Shown here piece by piece: positions 9,156 to 17,696 of a DNA stretch of 51,617 nt. The DNA is from Actinomycetota bacterium (GTDB taxonomy: Bacteria; Actinomycetota; Actinomycetes; Nanopelagicales; Nanopelagicaceae): NCBI GenBank assembly GCA_029977785.1, contig JAPOKG010000004.1, positions 1-51,617 on the forward strand. The letters are read 5' to 3'. The notes under the pieces were generated by a model. That model had not been told where the DNA came from, did not search any database, and saw only the letters and a list, made by a program, of their open reading frames with translations. The position numbers were made by a program, and so were the translations under genes. Positions within the stretch are counted from its first letter, which is position 1. Every line of letters starts with the position of its first letter.

Positions 9156-9755
9156 ATGGAGAAATTTATTAAGCATGTGGGTAGCGGTGTTCCACTTCGC
9201 CGTAGCAATGTAGACACTGACCAGATTATTCCTGCCGTATATCTCAAGCGAGTAACACGTAGCGGTTTTGAAGATGGACTTTTCTCAGCTTGGCGCAATG
9301 ATCCTGATTTTGTTCTTAATCAAGAGGCGTATAAAAAGGGCACCATCCTGGTCGCCGGCCCTGAATTTGGTACCGGGTCATCGCGCGAACACGCAGTCTG
9401 GGCGCTTCAGAATTACGGCTTTAAGGTCGTCATCTCAAGCCGCTTCGCCGATATCTTCCGTGGCAATTCGCTCAAGAGCGGATTACTCACAGTGGTGCTC
9501 CCACAAGAGAGCGTCGAAGCGCTCTGGATTGCCATCGAGGCAGATCCCAGCCTTGAAATCACTGTCGATCTCGATTCACGTACGGTGACCTACTCAGACG
9601 TCACAGTGGCCTTTGAACTCGATGACTACACACGTTGGCGCCTCATGGAAGGTCTCGATGACATCGGATTAACCTTGAAACAGACTGATTTCATCGATGC
9701 CTTTGAGGCAAAGCGCCCTGCTTATAAGCCAAAGACGCTACCAATCCGCATCTAA
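9156..9755 (+). CDS. leuD: 3-isopropylmalate dehydratase small subunit
   Basis: LeuD is the swivelling-domain partner of LeuC. The 199-aa sequence contains [18 protein letters not shown] near the start and the [14 protein letters not shown] substrate loop near residue 70. Two ATGs (9150 and 9156) are in frame. AGGAG at 9142-9146 is 3 nt from the first and 9 nt from the second, so 9156 is preferred, which also gives the usual MEKF start. It ends leuCD and is followed by a terminator hairpin. Confidence 0.94.
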   Translation: MEKFIKHVGSGVPLRRSNVDTDQIIPAVYLKRVTRSGFEDGLFSAWRNDPDFVLNQEAYKKGTILVAGPEFGTGSSREHAVWALQNYGFKVVISSRFADIFRGNSLKSGLLTVVLPQESVEALWIAIEADPSLEITVDLDSRTVTYSDVTVAFELDDYTRWRLMEGLDDIGLTLKQTDFIDAFEAKRPAYKPKTLPIRI

Positions 9756-9760
9756 CGCCC

Positions 9761-9789
9761 TAAAAATGAGCGTAAAACGCTAATTTTTA
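9761..9789 (+). terminator. Rho-independent terminator after leuD
   Basis: AGCGT-AAA-ACGCT forms a short perfect stem at 9769-9781, flanked by an A-run on the left and ATTTTTA on the right, so the flanks also pair. It begins 6 nt after the leuD stop. Confidence 0.7.
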
Positions 9790-9812
9790 TCATCGGGGTG
9801 AGTAGTAGTTGT

Positions 9813-9843
9813 AAAAGTCTCAACTTTAGAATGAGAGTTTTTT
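9813..9843 (+). terminator. Second terminator-like hairpin between leuD and hupB
   Basis: AAAA-x-TCTCA pairs with TGAGA-x-TTTT around a 9-nt loop and runs into a T tract. It could be a back-up terminator for leuCD or part of the hupB control region. Confidence 0.4.
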
Positions 9844-9970
9844 ACGCATAAAAATGCAAATTTTCGCAGAATATAAAAGTGCGACACGCGTGCGCCAATA
9901 ACGCTCTCACCCCTTAAATAGGTTTAAGTTTTACGTAGTTAAGCAAGCGCTTAATTATTTACGCGTAAAT
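9841..9970. promoter_or_regulatory. Operator-rich hupB upstream region
   Basis: This AT-rich stretch holds a near-palindrome TTTACGCATAAA (9841-9852), an interrupted palindrome TTAAGC-AAGC-GCTTAA (9939-9954) and a perfect 14-bp palindrome ATTTACGCGTAAAT (9957-9970). The first and last share the core TTTACGCRTAAA. This suggests one regulator binding twice upstream of hupB; its identity is unknown. Confidence 0.45.
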
Positions 9971-9993
9971 ACAACAACATTAAGGGGAATTGA

Positions 9994-10443
9994 ATGAATA
10001 AGGCCCAGTTCATCGCTGCGTTGGCCCCACACTTCAACGGCAGCAAGAAAGAAGCAGCTCACGCTGTAGATATCGTGTTCGACACAATCGTGCGTAACAT
10101 GTCAGCAGGCAACGATGTCATGATTAATGATTTCGGTAAGTTTAAGAAGGTAGATCGCAAGGCACGTATGGGACGTAACCCATTCACCGGCGAAACCATC
10201 AAGATCAAGGCTTCAAAGAAGGCTCGCTTCTTACCTGCAAAGGCTCTCAAGGAAGTAATCGCTGGTGATCGTAAGCTCGGTCCAGCTCCAAAGCCAGAGG
10301 TAAAGGCAGCTCCAAAGCCAGCAGCTAAGAAGGCTGCAAAGAAGGCTCCTGCAAAGAAGAAGGCTGTAGCGAAGAAGAAGGTTGCCAAGAAGGCTCCTGC
10401 AAAGCGCAAGCCAGCTAAGAAGGTTGCAAAGAAGAAGAAGTAA
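9994..10443 (+). CDS. hupB: HU-family nucleoid protein with Lys/Ala-rich tail
   Basis: The first 90 residues are a canonical HU/IHF domain that bends and compacts DNA, with GRNPFTGETIKIKASK at the DNA-binding arm. About 55 residues of PAKKA/KKVAKK-type repeats follow, an H1-like tail characteristic of actinobacterial HupB, giving 149 aa. AGGGGAA precedes the ATG. The gene is monocistronic: an operator-rich promoter region is upstream and a strong terminator downstream. Minus-strand open frames across the tail are low-complexity shadows. Confidence 0.95.
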   Translation: MNKAQFIAALAPHFNGSKKEAAHAVDIVFDTIVRNMSAGNDVMINDFGKFKKVDRKARMGRNPFTGETIKIKASKKARFLPAKALKEVIAGDRKLGPAPKPEVKAAPKPAAKKAAKKAPAKKKAVAKKKVAKKAPAKRKPAKKVAKKKK

Positions 10444-10456
10444 ATCTTCATTTCTT

Positions 10457-10496
10457 AAAAATCAGGGTCCGCTACATGCGGGCCCTGATTTTTTTA
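10457..10496 (+). terminator. Strong Rho-independent terminator after hupB
   Basis: ATCAGGG-T-CCGC pairs with GCGG-G-CCCTGAT (one G-U pair) around a 5-nt loop and is followed by a run of T. It is the clearest terminator in the window. Confidence 0.92.
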
Positions 10497-10500
10497 TCGC

Positions 10501-10506
10501 TAGGAT
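10501..10506 (+). promoter_or_regulatory. -10 hexamer of a leaderless plsC transcript
   Basis: TAGGAT sits exactly 7 nt before ATG 10514, immediately after the hupB terminator. It supports ATG 10514 over the longer upstream frame that runs back into hupB. Confidence 0.6.
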
Positions 10507-10513
10507 TCTAGAT

Positions 10514-11293
10514 ATGGCGCAATTTAAGGTCTCTTACGCACCACCTAGCGGATATCCGCTCGGAACTAATCGCGCCTTTAAATTTGGTGCGGGCGTCCTC
10601 ATTCCTATCTTTAACGTAGTGATGAAGCGAGATTGGAAAGGCGCTGAAAATATCCCAGCAACCGGTCGAGTAATTGTTGCCAGCAATCACATGTCCTACC
10701 TCGATGTTCTAGTTTTTACCCACTTCCTCTTTCGCAATGGGCGCGCACCGCGCTATCTTGGGAAATCAGGGGTCTTTAAGGTTCCAGTAATTGGAAAGAT
10801 TCTTTTGGCAGCAGGCCAAGTACCAGTTGAACGCGAGACATCTGATGCTAAGAAGGCGGTGGATCACGCAAAAATTCTGCTGGAGAAAGGCCACATGCTT
10901 GGCGTGTATCCGGAAGGAACTCTCACTCGCGATCCACAACTTTGGCCAATGATTGCAAAGACTGGGTGCGCGCGTCTTGCTCTGGCAACAGATACCCCTG
11001 TCATTCCCATTGCGCAGTGGGGCTCACAACTCATTGTTCCTAACTACACTACAAAGCTCAATCTCTTCCCACGCAAGACAATTGTCATTCGTGCAGGAAA
11101 GCCGGTGGATCTCTCACGCTGGAAGGGCAAGGCCGAAGATCCGCAGGCGTTAATTGAAGCCACTGCTGAGATTATGCGAGCTATTACTGTGCTGCTCGAA
11201 GAAATTCGTGGCGAGAAGCGCCCTGAAGTAATCTTTGACCCTCACACATCTGATTTACCGCGTACCGGTAATTTCAAGAAGAAGAGGAAATGA
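10514..11293 (+). CDS. plsC: 1-acyl-sn-glycerol-3-phosphate acyltransferase
   Basis: This PlsC-type acyltransferase makes phosphatidic acid for membrane lipids. The catalytic motif NH-x4-D is at H59-D64 (NHMSYLD), and the glycerol-phosphate binding motif YPEGT is near residue 137. Length is 259 aa from ATG 10514, placed by the -10 hexamer; a frame extending back to 10382 overlaps hupB and is rejected. The stop overlaps the gpsA start by ATGA, so plsC-gpsA-ddl form one unit joining phospholipid and cell-wall precursor synthesis. Confidence 0.9.
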   Translation: MAQFKVSYAPPSGYPLGTNRAFKFGAGVLIPIFNVVMKRDWKGAENIPATGRVIVASNHMSYLDVLVFTHFLFRNGRAPRYLGKSGVFKVPVIGKILLAAGQVPVERETSDAKKAVDHAKILLEKGHMLGVYPEGTLTRDPQLWPMIAKTGCARLALATDTPVIPIAQWGSQLIVPNYTTKLNLFPRKTIVIRAGKPVDLSRWKGKAEDPQALIEATAEIMRAITVLLEEIRGEKRPEVIFDPHTSDLPRTGNFKKKRK

Positions 11294-12291
11294 GTACAGT
11301 CACCGTTTTCGGAGCAGGCGCATGGGGATCCACCATGGCGCAAGTTCTAAGCGATGCTGGAAATGATGTACTTCTCTGGGGTCGCAGCAAAGATGTAATT
11401 GCTGAGATTAATTCAGTCCATACCAATAAGAAGTACCTAGGTGCGCATGAACTTCCGCATTCGCTACGCGCGACTACAGATTTAGCGCAAGCCTTTGCCC
11501 ATTCACATATCTATGTTTTAGCTATTCCAGCTCAACAACTGCGATTGACACTGCAGGAGTGGAAACCATTCTTCGCTACCGATTCAATAATCGTCAGTAC
11601 CCTCAAAGGTATTGAAATCAGCACTCAGATGCGAATGACTGAGGTCATTGAAGATGTGCTCGGCCCTCGCGCAGTTGCCATTATTACGGGTCCTAATTTG
11701 GCTGATGAACTAGTACTGCGCCAACCCGCGGGCGCGGTCGCAGCTGCTGCAACGCAAGAGTTGGCAGATCACATGAGAGATCTCTTTCGCACTCCTTACT
11801 ATCGTGTCTATACCTCAGTCGATGTAATGGGGTGTGAACTATCTGGCGCTATTAAGAGTGTTATCGCACTTGCGGTTGGAATTTCTATCGGAATGGGTTT
11901 CGGAGAAAATACCCAAGCCATGTTAATTACTCGCGGGCTCAATGAAGTTGCTCGTCTCTGCGCCGCACATGGATCTGATCCGCTCTCTGCTGCTGGCCTT
12001 GCTGGCATGGGTGATTTGGTGGCAAGTTGTGGTTCACCACTCTCTCGTAATCGAACCTTTGGCGAGGTTCTCGGACGCACAGGTTCCATGGCGCAAGCAC
12101 GCGAACAAGTTGCCAAGACAGTCGAAGGTGTGGCCTCTGCAGGCGCGGTTGCTGAAATTGCCCATCGCGTTGGCATAGAAGTGCCTGTCATTGAAGCAGT
12201 TGGAGAGATAGTCAGTGAACAATTGACCCCAGCCGCGGCGCTGCAGAAGCTCATGGAAATCACCACGAAAGCTGAGAATTTCATCCGATGA
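11290..12291 (+). CDS. gpsA: Glycerol-3-phosphate dehydrogenase [NAD(P)+]
   Basis: GpsA reduces dihydroxyacetone phosphate to sn-glycerol-3-phosphate, the backbone acylated by PlsC enzymes. The Rossmann motif GAGAWGS (residues 8-14) opens the protein. The catalytic lysine segment GAIKSVIALAVG (near residue 190) and the C-terminal domain are intact; 333 aa is the usual size. It is coupled by 4-nt overlaps to plsC upstream and ddl downstream. Confidence 0.95.
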   Translation: MSTVTVFGAGAWGSTMAQVLSDAGNDVLLWGRSKDVIAEINSVHTNKKYLGAHELPHSLRATTDLAQAFAHSHIYVLAIPAQQLRLTLQEWKPFFATDSIIVSTLKGIEISTQMRMTEVIEDVLGPRAVAIITGPNLADELVLRQPAGAVAAAATQELADHMRDLFRTPYYRVYTSVDVMGCELSGAIKSVIALAVGISIGMGFGENTQAMLITRGLNEVARLCAAHGSDPLSAAGLAGMGDLVASCGSPLSRNRTFGEVLGRTGSMAQAREQVAKTVEGVASAGAVAEIAHRVGIEVPVIEAVGEIVSEQLTPAAALQKLMEITTKAENFIR

Positions 12292-13355
12292 AAAAACGTG
12301 TTGCCATCATCTGCGGGGGCCGCAGCAGCGAACATGAAATCTCATGCATCTCGGCTGGGGGAGTCCTTGGCGCAATAGATCGCACTCAATTTGAACCGGT
12401 GCTTATTGGAATCACTAAGTCAGGGAAATGGGTTCTCATTCCTGAAGGTCACTCGATGAATATCTCTGGCACAACTCTTCCTAGCGTTCCTGAATCTGCG
12501 CCAACAGTTGTTGCTGATGTAGCAGGATTCACCTCCGGTGGGAAAAACCTGGCAATTGATATCGTCTTTCCACTTTTACATGGACCATTTGGCGAAGATG
12601 GCACTATTCAAGGCTTACTTGAAATTGCTGATATTGCATATGTGGGCTCTGGAGTTTTGGCATCGGCAGTTGCGATGGATAAATCCTTTGCTAAACCAAT
12701 CTTTGCCTCTCATGGAATTGCTACTGCGCCAGGGCTAGTTGTAAAGAAGGGCGATTGGAAGACTCGCAGCGCTGAAATTACCAAAGAAGTCTCATCTCTT
12801 GGCTATCCAGTTTTCGTTAAGCCCGCTCGAGGTGGATCATCGCGTGGCACATCCAAGGTAAAAAGTGAGGGTGATTTGCAAGCCGCTGTTCTTGAAGCTT
12901 TCACTTTTGATCCAAAAATTATGATTGAAAGCGCGATTGTCGGCTCTGAAATTGAATGTGCGGTTCTTGAGATTGATGGTCAGCCCCAGGCATCTATTGC
13001 CGGCAAGATTGTGATTGATTCTAAATTTGAGTTCTATGACTTTGAAGCCAAATACCTTGATGGCGCTACCGATATTGAACTACCCGCTCCCATCACCGCG
13101 ACAGCATCAGAGGCGATCCGTAAGGCAGCGATCGCTGCGTTTAAGGCGCTGGGATGTTCTGGTTTAGCGCGAGTTGATTTCTTCCTCACGCCTTCAGGGC
13201 AAGTAATCATCAATGAACTCAATACGATGCCTGGTTTCACCTCAACATCGGTCTTTCCAAAGATGTGGGCAGCAAGTGGAGTGAGTTATACAGAAGTGAT
13301 TTCACATTTATTGCAGAGCGCACAGGCTCGTACTAATGGACCGTTGGGAAATTAA
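12288..13355 (+). CDS. ddl: D-alanine-D-alanine ligase
   Basis: Ddl joins two D-alanines for the peptidoglycan stem peptide. The ATP-grasp fold is complete: an N-terminal GGRSSEHEIS motif, a central PVFVKPARGGSSRGTSKV ATP-binding segment and a C-terminal metal/substrate motif INELNTMPGFT. At 355 aa it has family length. It overlaps gpsA by ATGA and ends 8 nt from the convergent AsnC-domain gene, with no terminator visible between them. Confidence 0.95.
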   Translation: MKKRVAIICGGRSSEHEISCISAGGVLGAIDRTQFEPVLIGITKSGKWVLIPEGHSMNISGTTLPSVPESAPTVVADVAGFTSGGKNLAIDIVFPLLHGPFGEDGTIQGLLEIADIAYVGSGVLASAVAMDKSFAKPIFASHGIATAPGLVVKKGDWKTRSAEITKEVSSLGYPVFVKPARGGSSRGTSKVKSEGDLQAAVLEAFTFDPKIMIESAIVGSEIECAVLEIDGQPQASIAGKIVIDSKFEFYDFEAKYLDGATDIELPAPITATASEAIRKAAIAAFKALGCSGLARVDFFLTPSGQVIINELNTMPGFTSTSVFPKMWAASGVSYTEVISHLLQSAQARTNGPLGN

Positions 13356-13363
13356 CTACACAA

Positions 13364-13597
13364 TTAATTTGTGACTGGACAGGTCAGCGTGCGAGTAATT
13401 CCAGGAACCGCTTGAACCTTGCTCAATATTGCGCGACCAAACTCTTCCATCGAAGGAGCCTCAGCGCGCATGATGACGTCGTAAGGACCGGTGACGCCTT
13501 CAGCGAGTGAAACCCCAGGGATTGCCTTGATAGCGGCCGCAACAGAGTTTGCTTTTCCAACTTCGGTTTGAATCAAGATGTAGGCCTGTACAGACAT
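13364..13597 (-). CDS. Stand-alone Lrp/AsnC effector (RAM) domain protein
   Basis: At 77 aa, this is only the Lrp/AsnC ligand-binding domain (YILIQTEVGKANSVAAAI, then GPYDVIMRAEA); the DNA-binding helix-turn-helix is missing. Such minimal proteins are common in Actinobacteria beside thiL and may bind amino acids or mix with full-length Lrp proteins, but no role is established here. GGAAA precedes the ATG. It is divergent from thiL and convergent with ddl. Confidence 0.85.
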   Translation of the reverse strand: MSVQAYILIQTEVGKANSVAAAIKAIPGVSLAEGVTGPYDVIMRAEAPSMEEFGRAILSKVQAVPGITRTLTCPVTN

Positions 13598-13638
13598 GTG
13601 AGTTTCCTTTCGCTTCGCCCTAACGCTATCTCATGTCC

Positions 13639-13644
13639 TAGGCT
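13639..13644 (+). promoter_or_regulatory. -10 hexamer of a leaderless thiL transcript
   Basis: TAGGCT is exactly 7 nt before ATG 13652. The other in-frame ATG, at 13646, would fall inside the gap between promoter and transcription start, so 13652 is the better start. Confidence 0.55.
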
Positions 13645-13651
13645 TATGGCT

Positions 13652-14569
13652 ATGGGATTTAGTGAGAGCGATGTTATATCTGTGTTACAAAAGATATTCA
13701 CTACCCAGGATCCACGCATTCACCTTGGAATCGGGGATGATGCCGCTGTCGTTGCAACATCACCACGCTCAGTTGTCAGCTCCGACATGGCGGTGGAGGG
13801 CGTTCACTTTAAGACCGAGTGGTCTTCCGCCTTTGATATCGGTCGAAAGATTACTGCCGCAAATGTTGCCGATATTTTGGCAATGGGTGGTCGTTGTGAT
13901 TATCTGGTAGCGGCAGTGTCGCTCACCGGCACTGAAGAGCTCAGTTGGATAGAAAATTTGGCACGCGGCATGCACCATGAAGCGACTCTGGCTGGCGCTG
14001 TAATTGTTGGTGGGGATATCGCGCGCGCTTCTCAGATTGTTATCGCGATGACAGCAGTGGGAACTGCGCTTCAACCCATTACGCGAAGCGGTGCGCAGGT
14101 GGGTGACTCTATTTATCTCTCTTCCCTTCCAGGTTGGTCTGCCGCAGGCCTGGAACTTCTCACTCGTGAGATTTCACTTAACTCTCTTGCCGCCGATATG
14201 GCGCTCTCACAATTTTCTGCGCCAACGCTGGATTACGCAATCAACTTTTCTGGCGCCTCGGCGATGGTCGATCTCAGTGATTCGCTGATGGTTCAGGGTG
14301 GGCAACTGGCAGCTGCCTCTGGAGTATCTCTTGCACTTAACCAAACCCTCTTCGCACAATCAGATGAATTCGCGGAGCTCAGTAATTTAGCAACTGAGAT
14401 CAACGCTGATGTATGGCAATGGATTTTCGGTGGAGGAGAAGACCATGTTCTTCTAGCCACTGGCAAGAATTTGCCTGGACTTCATATCGGCGAAGTTGTT
14501 GCCGGCTCAGGAATTACCGGCCTAGAAATGGAAATAGCCCCAGTTTCCTGGAGCCATTTTCAACCTTAA
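13652..14569 (+). CDS. thiL: Thiamine-monophosphate kinase
   Basis: ThiL phosphorylates thiamine monophosphate to the active cofactor thiamine pyrophosphate, used by Dxs in this window. The PurM/AIRS-like fold shows GIGDDAAVV near residue 34, SSDMAVEGVHF and ANVADILAMGG. Length is 305 aa from ATG 13652, chosen by the -10 spacing; longer in-frame starts back to 13568 overlap the divergent AsnC-domain gene. It converges with rpmB, 12 nt apart. Confidence 0.9.
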   Translation: MGFSESDVISVLQKIFTTQDPRIHLGIGDDAAVVATSPRSVVSSDMAVEGVHFKTEWSSAFDIGRKITAANVADILAMGGRCDYLVAAVSLTGTEELSWIENLARGMHHEATLAGAVIVGGDIARASQIVIAMTAVGTALQPITRSGAQVGDSIYLSSLPGWSAAGLELLTREISLNSLAADMALSQFSAPTLDYAINFSGASAMVDLSDSLMVQGGQLAAASGVSLALNQTLFAQSDEFAELSNLATEINADVWQWIFGGGEDHVLLATGKNLPGLHIGEVVAGSGITGLEMEIAPVSWSHFQP

Positions 14570-14581
14570 ATAATGCGCGAA

Positions 14582-14767
14582 TTAACGGGTGACTTTCCCA
14601 GCCTTGAGGCATGAAGTACATACATTCTGACGCTTTGCGGTTCCCTTAACGAGAGTCTTCACGCGCTGGATATTTGGATTCCAGCGACGACGTGTCTTCA
14701 CCTGTGAGTGTGAAACGTTGTTACCAAAGCTTGGGCCCTTGCCACAGATGTCGCATGAAGATGCCAT
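14582..14767 (-). CDS. rpmB: 50S ribosomal protein L28
   Basis: This 61-aa L28 has two CxxC pairs (C5/C8 and C50/C53), so it is the zinc-binding form. The core TRRRWNPNIQRVK is conserved. AGGAG lies 8-9 nt before the ATG on the minus strand. It is divergent from recG across 143 bp. The L33 and other partners often encoded next to L28 are not here. Confidence 0.95.
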   Translation of the reverse strand: MASSCDICGKGPSFGNNVSHSQVKTRRRWNPNIQRVKTLVKGTAKRQNVCTSCLKAGKVTR

Positions 14768-14910
14768 GAGAGGTACTCCTTCTAGATAAAAAAGATTCCA
14801 TACTGAAATCAGGGCGTAAGGGTAGCAAGAGGGGGCCAGTTAGAGCGAATCCATGCGTAGCGCAGCGGGATTTACCGAGGGTTCGACCCGTATGTAGAGA
14901 GAATAGGTGC

Positions 14911-17076
14911 ATGGCCACCCTCGACTCGAAACTTGTTGGAGTCGTGGGCGATAGAACAACCAAGGTTCTGCGTGAACTATTTGGCTACACAACTATTTCA
15001 GATCTTCTGCATCACTACCCACGCAGATATTTAGTGCGAGGTGAACTCTCCAATATCTCTGAGCTCATCGAAGGTGATGAAGTCACAATCCTGGCTGAGA
15101 TTTTTAGCGCTACTAGTCGTAGGTTGCATGCGCGCAAGGGAAACATTCTTGAGGTTGTTGTTACTGATGGAACTGCCAAGTTATCGCTGACTTTCTTTAA
15201 TCAGGCTTGGCGTGAGAAAGAACTGAAAGTGGGAAAGCAGGGGCTCTTTGCCGGAAAGGTAGGAGTCTTCAACGGCAAGCGTCAATTGGCACATCCTGAT
15301 TATGAATTGATTGCCGATGGTAGCGATGTCGACTCGGCAGTTGAAGGATTCGCTGGCAAATACCTGCCCATGTACCCAGCAAGTTCGAAGCTGCCATCGT
15401 GGAAGATTTCCCAATGCATTGAATTAGCGATAGGCGCACTTGATGAAGTTCCAGATTTCATGCCGGACTGGGTGCGCGACAAATATGGCTATCCCACTTT
15501 GCACCAAGCGCTAGTGCAACTGCATAACCCTGCAGATCTCGAGAGCGCAGAGAAATCTCGCCAGAGAATAACCTTTGATGAAGCGCTGCTTCTGCAATTA
15601 CTTCTTCTTACTCGCCGGCGTGAACTGAAAGGCCTTGATGCGGTTGCCCGTCCAGTCAAAGTGGGTGGCTTACTCACAGCTTTTGATGCATCGCTGCCTT
15701 TTGAATTAACAGCTGGACAGAAGGCAGTTGCCAAGGAGATTAGCGATGACTTGGCGCAACCTCATCCCATGCACCGATTGCTGCAAGGAGAAGTTGGTTC
15801 AGGTAAGACTGTGGTGGCACTTCGTGCAGCGCTGACTGTTATTGATAATGGTGGACAGGCAGCGCTCCTTGCACCGACTGAAGTTCTTGCAGCACAACAT
15901 CTGCGCACTATCGAAAAACTTCTTGGCCCCCTTTCACAGGGTGGCATGTTGGGTGCGGATGAGAAGGCAACTCAAGTAACTCTTATCACTGGTTCACAAT
16001 CTGCAGCTGCCCGGCGTGACGCACTGGCAAAGGCGGCCTCAGGGGAAGCTGGAATTGTGATCGGTACACATGCGCTCATTGGTGAAAGTGTTGAGTTTAA
16101 AGATTTAGGTTTGATTATTGTTGATGAACAACATCGCTTTGGCGTGGAACAACGAGATGCCCTTAAGAGTAAAGCAGTAAATCCACCACATTTGTTAGTG
16201 ATGACAGCCACTCCTATTCCGCGCACAGTTGCTATGACAGTCTTTGGTGATTTAGATGTTTCAACTCTGCGCGAACTTCCTTTAGGTCGTGCGCCGATCA
16301 CTACACATGTAGTTCCTGTCCTTGAAAAACCGGGCTACTTGGAGCGGGCATGGAGCCGCATTAAGGAAGAGGTAAGCCAAGGACACCAGGCATATATCGT
16401 GGCTCCGCGTATCTCTGCTGCAGTTTCAGAGGATGCCGATATGGAATTTCTGATGGGGGAATCCACAACTGCCATTTCCTCCGTTGAAGAACTCGGTCCG
16501 CAATTGCAAAGTGGACCGCTCAACGGGCTCAAGGTCGCACCTCTACATGGTCGTCTATCGGCGGAGGAGAAAGATGCCACGATGCGCGCCTTCGCAAATA
16601 AAGAGATCGATGTATTGGTCTCCACCACAGTTATTGAAGTGGGAGTAGATGTTCCTAATGCTACGGTCATGGTGATTATGGATGCTGATCGCTTTGGTGT
16701 TTCGCAGCTCCATCAACTACGTGGACGTGTTGGGCGAGGCACATCACCGGGCTTATGTCTTTTAGTGACAAGTGCTGCACCTGAAAGCTCTGCACGCACT
16801 CGACTTGATGCTGTTGCTGCAACTCTTGATGGTTTTGAACTCTCACGAATCGATTTAGAACAACGACGAGAAGGTGATGTGTTGGGTGTTAGCCAATCTG
16901 GTGGCAAATCTCATCTACGACTTCTGCGAGTTCTCCGCGATGAATCGCTTATTGAAGCAGCCCGTGAAGATGCATCTACACTTCTCGACACAGGCATGCA
17001 GAGCTACCCACTTCTAGCGGCAGAACTTGCTCAAGTGCAGGCGGATGCAACTGCAGAATTTATAGACAAGGCGTGA
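14911..17076 (+). CDS. recG: ATP-dependent DNA helicase RecG
   Basis: RecG remodels stalled replication forks and Holliday junctions. The 721-aa protein has the N-terminal wedge/OB domain (about residues 50-130), Walker A GEVGSGKT (293-300), the DEQH box (405-408) with RFGVEQR, and the C-terminal helicase domain with QLRGRVGRG. In Actinobacteria recG classically lies between thiL/rpmB and rsmD-coaD, as here. rsmD starts 3 nt after the stop. No strong Shine-Dalgarno precedes the ATG. Confidence 0.96.
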   Translation: MATLDSKLVGVVGDRTTKVLRELFGYTTISDLLHHYPRRYLVRGELSNISELIEGDEVTILAEIFSATSRRLHARKGNILEVVVTDGTAKLSLTFFNQAWREKELKVGKQGLFAGKVGVFNGKRQLAHPDYELIADGSDVDSAVEGFAGKYLPMYPASSKLPSWKISQCIELAIGALDEVPDFMPDWVRDKYGYPTLHQALVQLHNPADLESAEKSRQRITFDEALLLQLLLLTRRRELKGLDAVARPVKVGGLLTAFDASLPFELTAGQKAVAKEISDDLAQPHPMHRLLQGEVGSGKTVVALRAALTVIDNGGQAALLAPTEVLAAQHLRTIEKLLGPLSQGGMLGADEKATQVTLITGSQSAAARRDALAKAASGEAGIVIGTHALIGESVEFKDLGLIIVDEQHRFGVEQRDALKSKAVNPPHLLVMTATPIPRTVAMTVFGDLDVSTLRELPLGRAPITTHVVPVLEKPGYLERAWSRIKEEVSQGHQAYIVAPRISAAVSEDADMEFLMGESTTAISSVEELGPQLQSGPLNGLKVAPLHGRLSAEEKDATMRAFANKEIDVLVSTTVIEVGVDVPNATVMVIMDADRFGVSQLHQLRGRVGRGTSPGLCLLVTSAAPESSARTRLDAVAATLDGFELSRIDLEQRREGDVLGVSQSGGKSHLRLLRVLRDESLIEAAREDASTLLDTGMQSYPLLAAELAQVQADATAEFIDKA

Positions 17077-17079
17077 TGA

Positions 17080-17667
17080 ATGAGAATAATTGCAGGGCTT
17101 GCTAAGGGGCGACCGCTGGATGCTGTGGGTTCATCAACTCGTCCCACATCTGATCGCGCTCGTGAGGCGCTCTTTTCAACGCTTGCTTCAGAGTTTGGTG
17201 ATTTCGAAGGTTTACGAGTTCTTGATCTCTACGCAGGCACTGGAGCAATCGCACTTGAATCGCTCTCGCGTGGTGCATCTCTTGTTCACGCGGTTGAAAA
17301 AGATGATGCTGCATCTCGAGCAATCACAGCAAATTACGAAAGTATCAAGAGCGCACACTGCCCAGGTACTTTCCATCTTTATACGATGAGTGTTCATCGC
17401 TTCCTGCAAGATAAAGCGCAACAGAGTTATCACTTCATCTACGTTGATCCACCATATGATGTTTCAGATATTGATGTAGTCGAGTCACTTATTTTGCTCC
17501 GTGATGGTGGTTTTATCGACCGACAGGGACTTATTGCAGTAGAGCGCAACAGTCGCGTCAAAGAAATTTCGTGGCCCGAAGGACTCACGCAGATTCGTGA
17601 AAAAAACTATGGTCAGGCAACAATTTTCTATGGGTCTCCCACGCTTACAGATGGTGAGAATGGATAA
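17080..17667 (+). CDS. rsmD: 16S rRNA (guanine(966)-N(2))-methyltransferase RsmD
   Basis: RsmD methylates G966 of 16S rRNA. The SAM-binding region LDLYAGTGAIALES is at residues 48-61 and the catalytic (N/D)PPY is D123-P124-P125-Y126. The opening MRIIAGLAKGR and TSDRAREALFS are diagnostic. It follows recG by 3 nt. coaD comes 29 nt later but appears to have its own promoter. Confidence 0.93.
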   Translation: MRIIAGLAKGRPLDAVGSSTRPTSDRAREALFSTLASEFGDFEGLRVLDLYAGTGAIALESLSRGASLVHAVEKDDAASRAITANYESIKSAHCPGTFHLYTMSVHRFLQDKAQQSYHFIYVDPPYDVSDIDVVESLILLRDGGFIDRQGLIAVERNSRVKEISWPEGLTQIREKNYGQATIFYGSPTLTDGENG

Positions 17668-17683
17668 CAGCCGGATTCATTGC

Positions 17684-17689
17684 TAGCGT
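17684..17689 (+). promoter_or_regulatory. -10 hexamer of a leaderless coaD transcript
   Basis: TAGCGT is exactly 7 nt before the coaD ATG, in the 29-nt gap after rsmD. Confidence 0.5.
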
Positions 17690-17696
17690 TTGCACC

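Noticed and set aside
10059-10451. Long minus-strand open frame opposite hupB
   Set aside because: It is the low-complexity Phe/Ala-rich shadow of the Lys/Ala repeat tail.
14868-14900. tRNA-like GGTTCGACC T-loop upstream of recG
   Set aside because: No acceptor, D or anticodon stems can be built around it; it is part of the rpmB-recG divergent promoter region.
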